DNA of 64,000 nucleotides from Magnolia sinica (Eukaryota; Streptophyta; Magnoliopsida; Magnoliales; Magnoliaceae). This document shows positions 39,001 through 45,166 of the stretch, piece after piece (the stretch's first letter is position 1; the number at the start of each line of letters is the position of its first letter). The stretch is from positions 64,850,001-64,914,000 of the forward strand of contig NC_080590.1 in the NCBI RefSeq assembly GCF_029962835.1, in the 5' to 3' direction. Made by a program: the position numbers and the translations under genes. The notes under the pieces are model-generated. The model saw only the letters and a program-made list of their open reading frames with translations. It did no database searches and had not been told where the DNA came from.

Positions 39001-42000
39001 GGTAGGATACAAGATATATCGTGGGATATATCGGTTGATATTGTCGATATTTAAAACACTACTCCTACCCCAAAATCATATATGATACATTGAAAAACTC
39101 ATTCCGGTTTGCGAGATATGACTGTTTTAAGGTTTCTGATGGTCCTAATCACTTCCGCCTCCGATCGGGCCTTCTCTGGTCCATCTTTGCCATGAAAGTG
39201 TCCGCGACCCACTCTACATCACGTACCCTTATGGACAGTCCAGATAATTGATTGGACTGTCCAAGTGTTCTGATGCAACTAGGGAGCAGTGGATCATTTC
39301 TCTACAATTATACATAAATTCTATAGATAGAGGTTAAATAATATCACAACTCTCTTGATTTGTTTTGCATACATTAGGATATACTTAAAATATATTCTAC
39401 AGATGGGTTCACTAATCTCACACGAATCTCTCTACATGCAACCTACATCAAGGTGCACATACCCATGCAATATAAATGTGACATCCAGCACTGTCATCAG
39501 GTGGGCCTCACCTGTAGATGACATAACCTAAAATCAGGGCTGACAACTGGACTTGCCTGATCTTTGGACCAGGTCATCTGCATGATGGTAACTTGTTGAA
39601 GGAGGGCTTGGATGTCACACATGTGGCACATGTACCCAACTGTGGATGTGCTTCTGGAATTTAGCAAAAATCTACATTCTAGAAATGTATGTATAAACCT
39701 GAAAAAAGGGGAAAATTAGATGGAGGTGCAGCTATAATATGATCCCTACACATAAAGATCCGGACATCGACACAGCAGGGATACAGTTATGCATTTCTCA
39801 AAACTCAGGACAGGTATACAGATACAACTACCCCATCTGGCATGTTGATTCCAGCAGGAAAGTGTTAAAGTTCAGAAAATGGCAAACCTAATGCCATAGG
39901 ATATGATTAAACCGTATCCTACAAGTATTCACATGGCATTTGGTACCAGAATTGGTATCACATCATGCAGATACTGGTAACCTTACAATATATAGGTATC
40001 TGTTTAACCTACAGATAAAAAGGCAGGAGGTACCATAAGATGATCAGAGCGAGTGTTTGTACAATATAGTTCTGGTTTTCAGTTTATACAAGTGGAGGAC
40101 ATGATTTAGTAATCCAAATGAGTATATTATGGGCCTCAATTGGATGGTCCATGCACCAAAAATCCCATAGAATGGAAGAGCATAGCCATTGAATATTCCG
40201 CTTTATTTCTTTTGAATTTAAACCATTGCTATACTTTGCTTCTCAACCATTTACTCGTTGATCCCCCTATTGAAGGGTTAGGATTTTTCATCTGGGAGAC
40301 TGTTGGTGCCGCAACTATCCACAGTGCGACCCATAATATCAACAGTTTGAATTACACACTCCTTGTAGAAACTGAAAAGTGTTATGGTACCGTATAAACA
40401 TTCAGCCCAAGCACTGTATACCTCTAAAGGCTCATAGATCTATCAAAAATAATTATGGATGCTATTTCCTTCTCCAGAAGTAGTTGGTGAAACAATTGTA
40501 TATACAGTTGATGTGTCTAATGGGTAAAGGTCCATCTCTAGAATTCATTGATGTAGCTATCTAATTCATGCCAAGAGCAGGAATTCTTCAGTTTCTGAAA
40601 CGATAGAGAGTTGGTGATCAATCTCCCAACCAGCAGCATAGAATAGGTTTCCACTCCCTTAAATAAGAGTAAAAACAAATAATAGCAAAGATAGTATTGA
40701 TAATCACAACAGCTCATGGAATTTGGCACAAATCCAAGCCACTTGGTATTTATCCCTGAGATTACTTTAAAAAAGAAGAAGAAGAAGAAGAAAGAAGAAA
40801 AAGAATGTGGCATAAATTATCATGACAGATCTCATCAGTCATCCTTAATCTATAGAATATTTATTACTTATTATTCAAGTACCTTCCAAACCAAACTCAA
40901 ATGCTATAAGTCCAAGCAATTCATATGGTGATAAATAAATGACATATTAGAAAATTTTACTTTTTTTCTTTTGGTTTCAGGTTGGTGTTTGCTTCATGAA
41001 ATCCAGTTGCTTACTTACAATGCGTTTGACTTATACATTTCAGAGATAGGAGGTGATTTGTCAAGCTAGTATTGCAAAATGAGATACCATTCCCAATGGC
41101 CTCTTGGAGTTGCTAACCCTCAGGCCACTTAAGGATGCTTCTCCAATCTCATGCACTCCTCTAGATGCCGGTTCATGTTGTACTTCTCTTGGAGTTGCTA
41201 AACCTCAGGCTTTTTAAGGATGCTTCTTCAATCTCATGCACTCCTCTAGATGGTGGTTTATGTTGAAGCCCAAGGCAAGAGCTTTTGGACATAGCCTTTA
41301 TTGAAGATATCGGCAATGACACCAAAATATGACCAAGTGGGTTCTGACAAACATAGAGCATAGAAAGGATCTTGGAGGACCAGTGTTTTATGTATCGCTG
41401 TTACAAATGATAATATTGGCTGATATCTTCACTATTCGGTGTTCACAAAAAATCGCCGGTGTTATCATTGATATCAGCCAATATATGCCAATATCTCATG
41501 ACAACAAAAATATTGTGAGATATCGATTTCTCTTTTATTATAAATACATTGTATCATCAATAAATAGTGCAAAAATCAGAAAATTGAACAAATAAAAATC
41601 TAGAAACCTTCAATTTTTCAGGATTTTTTTAGGGTAATCTCTTCCTGGGGTGTTTTAACAATTTTGCTTGAGTTGTTTGACATCCAAAGGTGATTTTGGT
41701 GGAGAAATCACAATTCAAAAGTGGAATGGGGTGGAACTCAAATGTGAGAAGAACTTGTTTAAATTTCTTATTTTTCTTTTTCTCTATATATTAGCATAGA
41801 TTGTAATAAAAATCCATGTTTATATATGATTTTCAAGCATTGACATGGATTTGATGGAGAAAAGAACAGATTTTTGAAGGTGAAAATGGATGAAATAGGG
41901 AAAATCCAAATGTCCCCCGTTTTAACCCTTTAAAATATAATGCAAGTTCACTTTTCAAAAAAAAAAATCATAATGCAACTTTGAAAAATTATATGTTCGT

Positions 42001-42029
42001 GCCGCACTCTTTCATTTTCTTTGAAAGAA

Positions 42030-42063
<34 letters not shown>

Positions 42064-42915
42064 TGAAAAAATATAGAAAGACATTTTTTAAAATAATATA
42101 GTTTAATAAATATATTAAGTGGGTGACCCCTTGTATATTTCTATTAACTAACTAGCCTAACCATTTTCAGAAAAATAAAATAAAATAGTTCTTGCAAAAT
42201 GGCATATTTCGTTCTCTTTAGTTTTTGGTTGGATTGTTTGTATGTTAGAACTTGTATTGCATGATGTCTTAATGATATGAAACCATTTTGGATATGATAT
42301 CATTTATGATTGACAGTGCATGGTTTTGTCCCGAAACATGGAAAACTAATATGTGTAGTTTTTGTCCCGATCAGATGGCTTGATTTGAGTTACATGTATG
42401 TCATATGTACAATTTCTGACTATATCAAACGTCTTTTTATTTGGGTTCACTTAGGCAATTCCTCAGCAAGGGAAGGTGCATTATACTCTAGCTTGAAATT
42501 TGGGCAAAAGGACCGTCCTTTTACTCGGCGTTTGGATATGCTATTGGATCGATCGCGGCTATCTTTGGATGTGGGTTTCTTTCATGATGGGACTTGAAAA
42601 CGAAGGCAATTGCAATCTGACGGCTGCTGAACATTCGCGATTAGATTCACTTGTGCATCCAAACGCAGCGGAATTTAAGTCTGTATGAGGAGAAGAACGG
42701 TTTTGGTTGGAGAAGTCGAACGATCGGGATTGAAGGAGAGATTAGATCAAACGGGAGAGGGATTATCAATTGATGATTTGGAAGCAGAAAAAAGACCCGA
42801 TTTTTATTTTACGTTATTTTATATTATATTATATTATCGCTGCTTTGAATTCTGTCGTAAAAGAAAAGGAGAAGAAAAGCAAGGAAGGAAGAGCTGTTGG
42901 AGCTAACCTTGACAT
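17732..42915 (-). CDS. ABC1K/UbiB-family atypical kinase, ADCK2-like (split gene)
   Basis: This is the only host gene I can support. The predicted product is about 610 residues. In order it shows a basic N-terminus of targeting type (compartment not certain), a hydrophobic segment (about 149-183), the KxGQ motif (KWGQ, 213-216), a Gly/Ser/Ala-rich loop ([10 protein letters not shown], 272-281), the VAVK lysine (299-302), REAAHLNRF (356-364), VEMYE (390-394), the catalytic HPGN (439-442) and the metal-binding LDVG (467-470). These are hallmarks of the UbiB/ABC1 fold. Family members act on coenzyme Q and other isoprenoid or lipid processes in mitochondria or plastids. The DxHPGN and LDVGMT variants, and the lack of a canonical Ala-rich loop, fit the ADCK2 branch. 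Coding exons: 42908-42915 (proposed), 28866-30144, one unlocated exon of about 22 nt, 23726-23973, 21702-21857, 17732-17851. All placed junctions are GT-AG and phase-consistent. Confidence 0.85.
19466..21008 (-). mobile_element. Short non-autonomous copia-like LTR element (TRIM/LARD-like)
   Basis: Two direct repeats of about 160 bp (19466-19630 and 20851-21008) share GTGAAGAGATTGAA, AAGTTTTAGGG, TGTTAGCCCA and GAGTACACAGATAACACAA. Inside the second repeat's left edge, GCTCTGATAAC (20839-20849) is a near match to the complement of the initiator-Met tRNA primer-binding site. Next to the first repeat, the minus strand reads GCTTAGGAGGGAGTGTGGG, a typical copia polypurine tract. About 1.2 kb of internal sequence has no gag or pol domains. 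It sits in the last ABC1K intron in the gene's orientation. Confidence 0.7.
21702..21857 (-). CDS. ABC1K exon, C-lobe helices
   Basis: 156 nt, phase 0 at both ends. The acceptor is ATTAG before GAAGTGGAG; the donor GTAATA is at 21701. Encodes 52 residues with the conserved [15 protein letters not shown] and VHPAECM segments followed by [13 protein letters not shown] and ILVLE, typical of plant ADCK2-like proteins. The preceding intron is 1868 bp, the following one 3850 bp. Confidence 0.9.
22244..22268. repeat. (ACAT)n microsatellite
   Basis: About six ACAT tetranucleotides. A shorter copy occurs near 22782-22800. Both lie in the ABC1K intron between the 21702 and 23726 exons, which is otherwise unremarkable apart from an AAC/AAT-rich stretch at about 23070-23135. 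Confidence 0.85.
23726..23973 (-). CDS. ABC1K exon with HPGN and LDVG catalytic motifs
   Basis: 248 nt. It begins two bases before ATG-CAT (the split codon for the Asp before MHPGN) after an acceptor ending GCGCAG, and ends after GAG at the donor GTGAGT (23725). Encodes [12 protein letters not shown]..., then [15 protein letters not shown] and a helical region ending KAFIE. The catalytic Asn and metal-binding Asp are intact. Upstream of the acceptor on the coding strand lies an (AC)n(AG)n microsatellite, leaving an unusually purine-rich stretch where a polypyrimidine tract is expected. Confidence 0.93.
23998..24069. repeat. Compound microsatellite (CT)n(GT)n next to a splice acceptor
   Basis: A CT run followed by a GT run. 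On the gene's coding strand this is (AC)n(AG)n ending about 24 bases before the acceptor of the catalytic exon. Confidence 0.95.
24076..24363. mobile_element. Short MULE-like MITE with perfect 9-bp target duplication
   Basis: A 288-bp element with inverted ends GGTATTCAATAACGGTAATG and, on the other strand, GGTATTCAAAAACAGCTG. The same 9-mer GTTTAGGAT lies at 24067-24075 and 24364-24372. The interior is rich in TAACGGCTGTTACAGCC and GGCCGTAATGGCC palindromic phrases. It is non-coding, inside an ABC1K intron about 100 bp from an exon. It belongs to a different sequence family from the ATATCG elements but has the same duplication length. Confidence 0.8.
24785..25060. repeat. Tandem duplication, 135-bp unit
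   Basis: TTAAGCATCCAAATGCAGCC at 24791 recurs at 24926. GTCACAACTAGAAT and AAAAGAAAACACCAC phrases repeat in the same order. About 90 per cent identical by eye. Intronic and non-coding. Confidence 0.85.
25290..26100 (-). pseudogene. L1-type LINE relic, C-terminal zf-RVT region of the reverse transcriptase ORF
   Basis: Three broken minus-strand frames read as the end of a plant LINE ORF2. Near 26040 [12 protein letters not shown] recalls the KYGVDGGGW motif. 25732-25926 gives [21 protein letters not shown] and ends NNLYDDEFE. 25495-25701 gives [21 protein letters not shown]. 25299-25487 ends [14 protein letters not shown], matching the WRERNxRxF motif of zf-RVT domains. Stops and frameshifts separate the pieces, and the Cys/His residues between them are partly lost. 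It lies in an ABC1K intron on the gene's own strand. The catalytic reverse transcriptase core is absent (5' truncated). Confidence 0.75.
26409..27260 (-). mobile_element. MULE-like MITE, copy B (inverted relative to copy A)
   Basis: Ends AGTGTTCGAAGTATTGC and GATAATTCGAACACT are the mirror image of copy A at 13166-14011, and the whole interior matches in reverse. Landmarks shared in mirror order include CATGTGCCCA...TTTTT, the ATTATCGATAT tract, CAATATCGTGC and CGATACCGATAACAC. I could not see a clear 9-bp duplication at this copy. It lies in an ABC1K intron and has no coding capacity. Confidence 0.75.
28046..28712. mobile_element. PIF/Harbinger-like (Tourist-type) MITE, 667 bp
   Basis: The left end GAGGGTGTTTGTTTTTCC and the right end (reverse complement) GGAGGTGTTTGTTTTTCC are inverted repeats that continue for about 45 bases with CACCATAAATGGTGGTAAAT. 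TTA flanks both sides (28043-28045 and 28713-28715), the usual 3-bp Harbinger target duplication. A second inner inverted repeat (about 28187-28260 and 28490-28570) carries GTCCATCCGTTTTACCAGC and its mirror. It lies in an ABC1K intron about 150 bp from the main exon's donor. Confidence 0.8.
28866..30144 (-). CDS. ABC1K main exon (kinase N-lobe and KxGQ region)
   Basis: Encodes about 426 residues including KWGQ, the [10 protein letters not shown] loop, VAVK and VEMYE. The acceptor is CAG at 30147-30145. The donor placed at GTGTGC (28865) ends the exon after GCTTCTG (LLKMLL), where the family continues V-D-N-F-I-H-A-D. A stronger-looking donor, GTAAGA, lies 36 nt downstream; using it would add nine codons, including CFLLNSTL, that the family lacks. 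The frame is intact with no internal stop. Confidence 0.9.
30240..30780. repeat. GGGCCCACC-type dispersed repeat fragments in intron 1
   Basis: Phrases GTGGGGCCCACC at 30261, TGGGACCCACCTG at 30473 and related text around 30660-30780. No defined ends. Confidence 0.45.
30940..31260. repeat. CCCAACC-rich degenerate repeat
   Basis: Dense variants of AACCCAACCCGA cover most of the stretch, with mirrored G-rich ends (CTCGGGCGGGTT near 30950 and CTGAACTCGGGTTGTTC near 31250). Compatible with a degraded transposon end or a simple low-complexity repeat. Confidence 0.55.
31823..32511 (-). repeat. 3' LTR of the intron-1 gypsy element
   Basis: 689 bp, TG...CA. It matches the 5' LTR over its whole length with scattered substitutions, e.g. 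CCTCAAGAATAACTACTCCG against CCTCAAGGATAACTACTCCG. Confidence 0.9.
32439..33505 (-). pseudogene. Integrase relic with C-terminus overlapping the 3' LTR
   Basis: The core appears as [20 protein letters not shown] and [17 protein letters not shown] (33156-33347), then a frame with [16 protein letters not shown] and FQIVYGRVP (32769-33086). The C-terminal module [20 protein letters not shown]... ends [20 protein letters not shown] (32439-32765). The last 73 nt lie inside the LTR. Three frames are needed, so it is inactive. Confidence 0.85.
32512..32530 (-). other. Polypurine tract
   Basis: The minus strand reads CTTTTGAGGTGGAAGGGAC directly before the 3' LTR. Confidence 0.7.
33790..34090 (-). 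pseudogene. RNase H relic
   Basis: Translating the minus strand gives [19 protein letters not shown], then [11 protein letters not shown], a stop, [20 protein letters not shown]. This is the gypsy RNase H domain with the TDH catalytic region. Confidence 0.75.
34330..35060 (-). pseudogene. Reverse transcriptase relic
   Basis: The palm motif is [10 protein letters not shown] (Y-F-D-D at about 34540-34555), followed by [12 protein letters not shown] and [11 protein letters not shown], as in gypsy reverse transcriptases. Upstream pieces around 34560-35060 are frameshifted. Confidence 0.8.
35494..35724 (-). pseudogene. Aspartic protease relic
   Basis: Contains [19 protein letters not shown], with the D-S-G catalytic motif of retropepsin-like proteases and the MVDKL helix that follows it in plant gypsy elements. 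The frame is broken on both sides. Confidence 0.8.
35879..36720 (-). pseudogene. gag relic of the intron-1 gypsy element
   Basis: The best frame (35879-36271) contains [20 protein letters not shown] and [15 protein letters not shown], which match the retrotransposon gag core and its C-terminal helix. A Pro/Arg-rich tail follows. Further upstream pieces up to about 36720 are broken by stops. No intact CCHC knuckle could be read. Gag would form the virus-like particle. Confidence 0.75.
36989..37000 (-). other. Primer-binding site, initiator-Met tRNA type
   Basis: On the minus strand TGGTATCAGAGC lies two bases inside the 5' LTR boundary, the standard PBS of plant gypsy and copia elements. Confidence 0.85.
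37563..39061. mobile_element. Outer MULE-like MITE, nested in a gypsy LTR and itself interrupted
   Basis: Flanked by a perfect 9-bp duplication CTCCTACCC (37554-37562 and 39062-39070). Comparison with the intact LTR at 31823-32511 confirms the empty site. Ends AATGTTTTAAATATTG and, inverted, TAGTGTTTTAAATATCG. After removal of the inner copy it is about 763 bp. The core (CAATGAAACTCCATGG, AAGACATCAATACACACTT, TTTGTATGGGGTCCTAAT) is shared with the inner copy and more weakly with copies A and B. A 27-bp unit with ACATCAATACACACTTGG is duplicated near 37740-37790. Confidence 0.9.
38002..38728. mobile_element. Inner copy of the same MITE, inserted into the outer copy
   Basis: 727 bp, ends AGTGTTCGAAATATCGG and (right) CGATATTTAGAACACTA. 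Flanks GTTTAGATT (37993-38001) and GTTTGGATA (38729-38737) agree at 7 of 9 positions. Read with the insert removed, the outer copy continues collinearly through TTTGGATACAAAGATTGC, as in the inner copy's own interior (TTTGGACACAAAGATTGC). Confidence 0.88.
39227..41100. other. Remaining intron-1 sequence, nothing coding
   Basis: Low-information AT-rich DNA with one GGGCCCACC-type patch (about 39490-39620) and a GAA-rich stretch near 40772-40805. No domain was recognised on either strand. Confidence 0.5.
41103..41265. repeat. Tandem duplication, 85-bp unit
   Basis: CTTGGAGTTGCTAA at 41103 and 41188, followed in both by CTCATGCACTCCTCTAGATG. A few substitutions separate the copies. Confidence 0.85.
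41385..41560. mobile_element. Fragment related to the ATATCG-type MITEs
   Basis: CAGTGTTTTATGTATCGCTG at 41382 resembles the family terminus and is followed by an inner inverted repeat TATTGGCTGATATC / GATATCAGCCAATA and GAGATATCGATTTC. No opposite end was identified. Confidence 0.45.
42034..42060. repeat. (TA)n microsatellite
   Basis: An uninterrupted AT/TA run in an AT-rich context. Confidence 0.95.
42908..42915 (-). CDS. ABC1K proposed first coding exon (8 nt)
   Basis: The large exon has no ATG at its 5' end: its frame is open back to a stop just upstream, and a good acceptor (GCATGCAG, AG at 30146-30145) leaves phase 2. The upstream exon must therefore supply ATG plus 3n+2 bases. On the minus strand ATGTCAAG at 42915-42908 is followed by the donor GTTAGC and joins in phase to give MSRFLAFRN, an N-terminus I expect for plant members. 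Intron 1 would then be 12763 bp. An 8-nt match over this distance can occur by chance, so transcript evidence is decisive. The alternative is an in-frame ATG inside the large exon (MPSQSK, near residue 39). Confidence 0.45.
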
Positions 42916-43031
42916 GAGGAAGGGTTCTAGCTAACATGTGCTCGTGGTGATCGTTTCTTGCCGGCATTTTCTACCATCCAAGCACCACCATCGTCCGCTG
43001 AGACCGATACGTTTCTTCGGACGGAAGCGAA

Positions 43032-43367
43032 TTGCATCCGACCCCGGTCGAACCTTTAGGCGTCCGACCAGATCTGCTTGGGGGCCCACCGTGAATTATC
43101 TGTTTATCCACGCCGTCCATCCCTTTTAAAACATCATGTTAAGTAATGGCTCAAAAATGAAGTAGATCTAACGCTCTAGTGTTAAATAAGCATTAAATGC
43201 AAGAATCATATATGGTGTGGTCCATTAGAACGTTGGATATGTTTTAGGCTCGTACCTTAACATAATTTTAGAAAAGGAATGGACGGGTTAGATAAGCAAA
43301 TACATAACGGTGGGTCCTACACATATCTGGTCGCAGCACTTAAAGGTCCGACCGGGGTCGGACGCAA
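43032..43367. mobile_element. MITE with about 33-bp terminal inverted repeats
   Basis: The left end TTGCATCCGACCCCGGTCGA and the right end (inverted) TTGCGTCCGACCCCGGTCGG continue as ACCTTTA on both sides. The interior carries the GGGCCCACC and CCGTCCATCCC phrases, linking those dispersed repeats to this type of element. It lies about 120 bp upstream of the proposed ABC1K start codon, so it may contribute to the promoter region. The target duplication was not resolved. Confidence 0.75.
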
Positions 43368-43384
43368 GCCGTCTCCCTAACCGA

Positions 43385-43960
43385 AGCCTCTGTGGGCCCA
43401 CCGTGATATCTGTGTTATATCCATTGCCACGCGGATTGCGGAAGCTGTCAGTAGCCTACTGTACAGTGCTACGTGGGTCCCAACATAATGCATGTGTTTC
43501 ATCCACTCCATCCTTCCATTTCTCCATATCATGTTAAGGTACGGGCACAAAAATAAGCAGATCCAAATCTCACTTGGACCAACCACAGAAACACTGGTGA
43601 TTGGTGATTGAACGCTAGCCATCAAAAACATTTTAGAGGACAAAAGTTTTGGATTAAGCTGATATTTGTATTTTTCCTTTGTCTACGTCTATTTAACATA
43701 ATCAATAAATTAGATGGCAAATAAATATTAGAACGAGCCGTGAGAAAATTTTAATGGTGGGCATTCAATCATCACTATTTTTTTTGGTGTGGTCCACTTG
43801 AGATTTGAATCTGCCTCATTTCTAGATCATGGCTTAAAATGATATGAAAAGTATATGGACGGCATATATAAAGCACGTATATTAAGGTGGGGCACGTAGC
43901 ACTGTCCAATAGCCACATATGGTGGGGCCATGTAGCACTGTCCAATAGCCACTTCGCTAC
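43385..43960. repeat. GGGCCCACC-type dispersed repeats upstream of the ABC1K gene
   Basis: GTGGGCCCACCGTGATATC at 43391 and GTGGTCCACTTGAGATTTG near 43790 mark degraded copies. TGTAGCACTGTCCAATAGCC is duplicated near 43897 and 43932. Confidence 0.55.
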
Positions 43961-44276
43961 TGGCACCAAATGAGCAATCCAGATGTTATCCGATCCATTA
44001 GCACCTAAAGTAAATCATACCACAAGAATGAAATAAAAGGCACAATTGAAAAAATTTTTAGAGTGAATCAAGTTTTAGATCCTTTGTATTTTACGGACGG
44101 GTTGCTCCACATACTCTAGTAAGTTAACCAAATATGCCATTATTATAATTTTACTACTATCAAATAAAACACATATATCATTGATCAAATACATATGTAT
44201 TCACTGGACATAATCTTGCTCACATTTTTATAAAAAAATTAAATTCAAATAATGACATTAGTGTATTGTAGTGATG

Positions 44277-44400
44277 ACACTAAAGACTTATTTTAAGAAA
44301 AATCTCAACAATGACAACAAATCTATTTTGATTATAATTTGACACTAAAGACTTATTTTGAGAAAAATCCCAACAATGACAACAAATCTATTTTGATTAT
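44277..44400. repeat. 64-bp tandem duplication at the left edge of the Tat LTR
   Basis: GACACTAAAGACTTATTTT starts at 44278 and again at 44341, and both copies end CAAATCTATTTTGATTAT. The second ends exactly where the TG of the Tat LTR begins. Confidence 0.85.
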
Positions 44401-45166
44401 TGTTATGGGAAGATCCGAGCCACTTACAATTTCGAAGACCGACATCCCTTTGATCTGATCGGACTCACAACCGTCAATCTGAAATGATACGATGCTGGAA
44501 GGAACATTCGTGGCTCGGTTACAGTGGTACTCCCACTCCGAGGCTGGCAATCGGCTCAGATTAATATGAGACCGAAATAGTCGGTGTGGAGCTCAGACCG
44601 AATCCTTTAGACTGTTCCTCTACTGCCCGACCAGAACCGAATAACTAAACCACTTGCATCAGCTGTGGGAAAATTCAACTCGACAGGATAGACCCGCCGC
44701 CCGCCTCATAGCGCGGGGAGAAGACCTCTAGAAAGCTCAACAGATTAAAGCCAAGTCCACATTCCGTCTAGACCAGAACTCGGCTCAAACTCGTGACACA
44801 ATCCGTGTTTTAACAAACCAATAAGGCCCATGTGCACGCTGGTCAGGGCTTCTTTGGACAGAAGTCCTGAGCCGAGGCTAGGGAGGAATGTGGACGCTTC
44901 ATGCATTAAAACAAGAAACTACCTTAAGCAGACATGACCGATTACCTCGCCCACAGATACGCACGATATGTTACACGATCCTTGGATTGCGGACAATATC
45001 TCCATGATCTGAAAATCCCACTGATTGAGCGAATCGTGCCGAGATTAATGGACCCAGTCCGTCCAATGGTCAGGTATAAATACAATGAAAACCCCATTGC
45101 AACAGGTATGCAACATCTCACACCCTCTCTCTACGATCAACTTAGACCCAGATTCCCTTGACCTGA
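44401..45166 (+). repeat. 5' LTR of the Tat element, left part
   Basis: Begins TGTTATGGGAAGATCC. It contains the TATA box at 45075 and is cut at 45166 by the Tekay insertion. It resumes at 57550 with CTTAGGCATCGGAGGGTCC, a phrase common in plant Tat LTRs. Confidence 0.8.
45075..45082 (+). promoter_or_regulatory. TATA box of the Tat LTR
   Basis: TATAAATA, about 85 bp upstream of the insertion point. The Tekay insertion would separate this promoter from the gag-pol region. Confidence 0.6.

Larger units (their letters stand above)
31823..39221 (-). mobile_element. Ty3/gypsy LTR retrotransposon relic, possibly CRM-like, in ABC1K intron 1
   Basis: Direct LTRs lie at 31823-32511 (3' LTR) and 37003-39221 (5' LTR, interrupted by a nested MITE). 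Both begin TGAYG and end CATCA. Flanking 5-mers TGTAC (31818-31822) and CGTAC (39222-39226) differ by one C/T change, so they fit a target duplication. The primer-binding site for initiator-Met tRNA (GCTCTGATACCA on plus, 36989-37000) and a polypurine tract (32512-32530) are in place. Gene order on the minus strand is gag, protease, reverse transcriptase, RNase H, integrase, all with stops. The integrase frame runs 73 nt into the 3' LTR, a feature known from CRM elements, but I see no certain lineage marker. Without the nested insertion the element is about 5.9 kb. Confidence 0.9.
37003..39221 (-). repeat. 5' LTR of the intron-1 gypsy element, split by a nested MITE
   Basis: The LTR parts are 37003-37562 and 39071-39221 (711 bp in all, counting one copy of the 9-bp duplication). 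The missing middle of the match to the 3' LTR is exactly where the 1499-bp insertion begins and ends. Confidence 0.9.

Noticed and set aside
42310..42906. Plus-strand ORFs near the proposed ABC1K start (e.g. 42685-42906)
   Set aside because: Charged but low-complexity, no recognisable domain, and AT-rich repeat-like end. Not supported as a gene.
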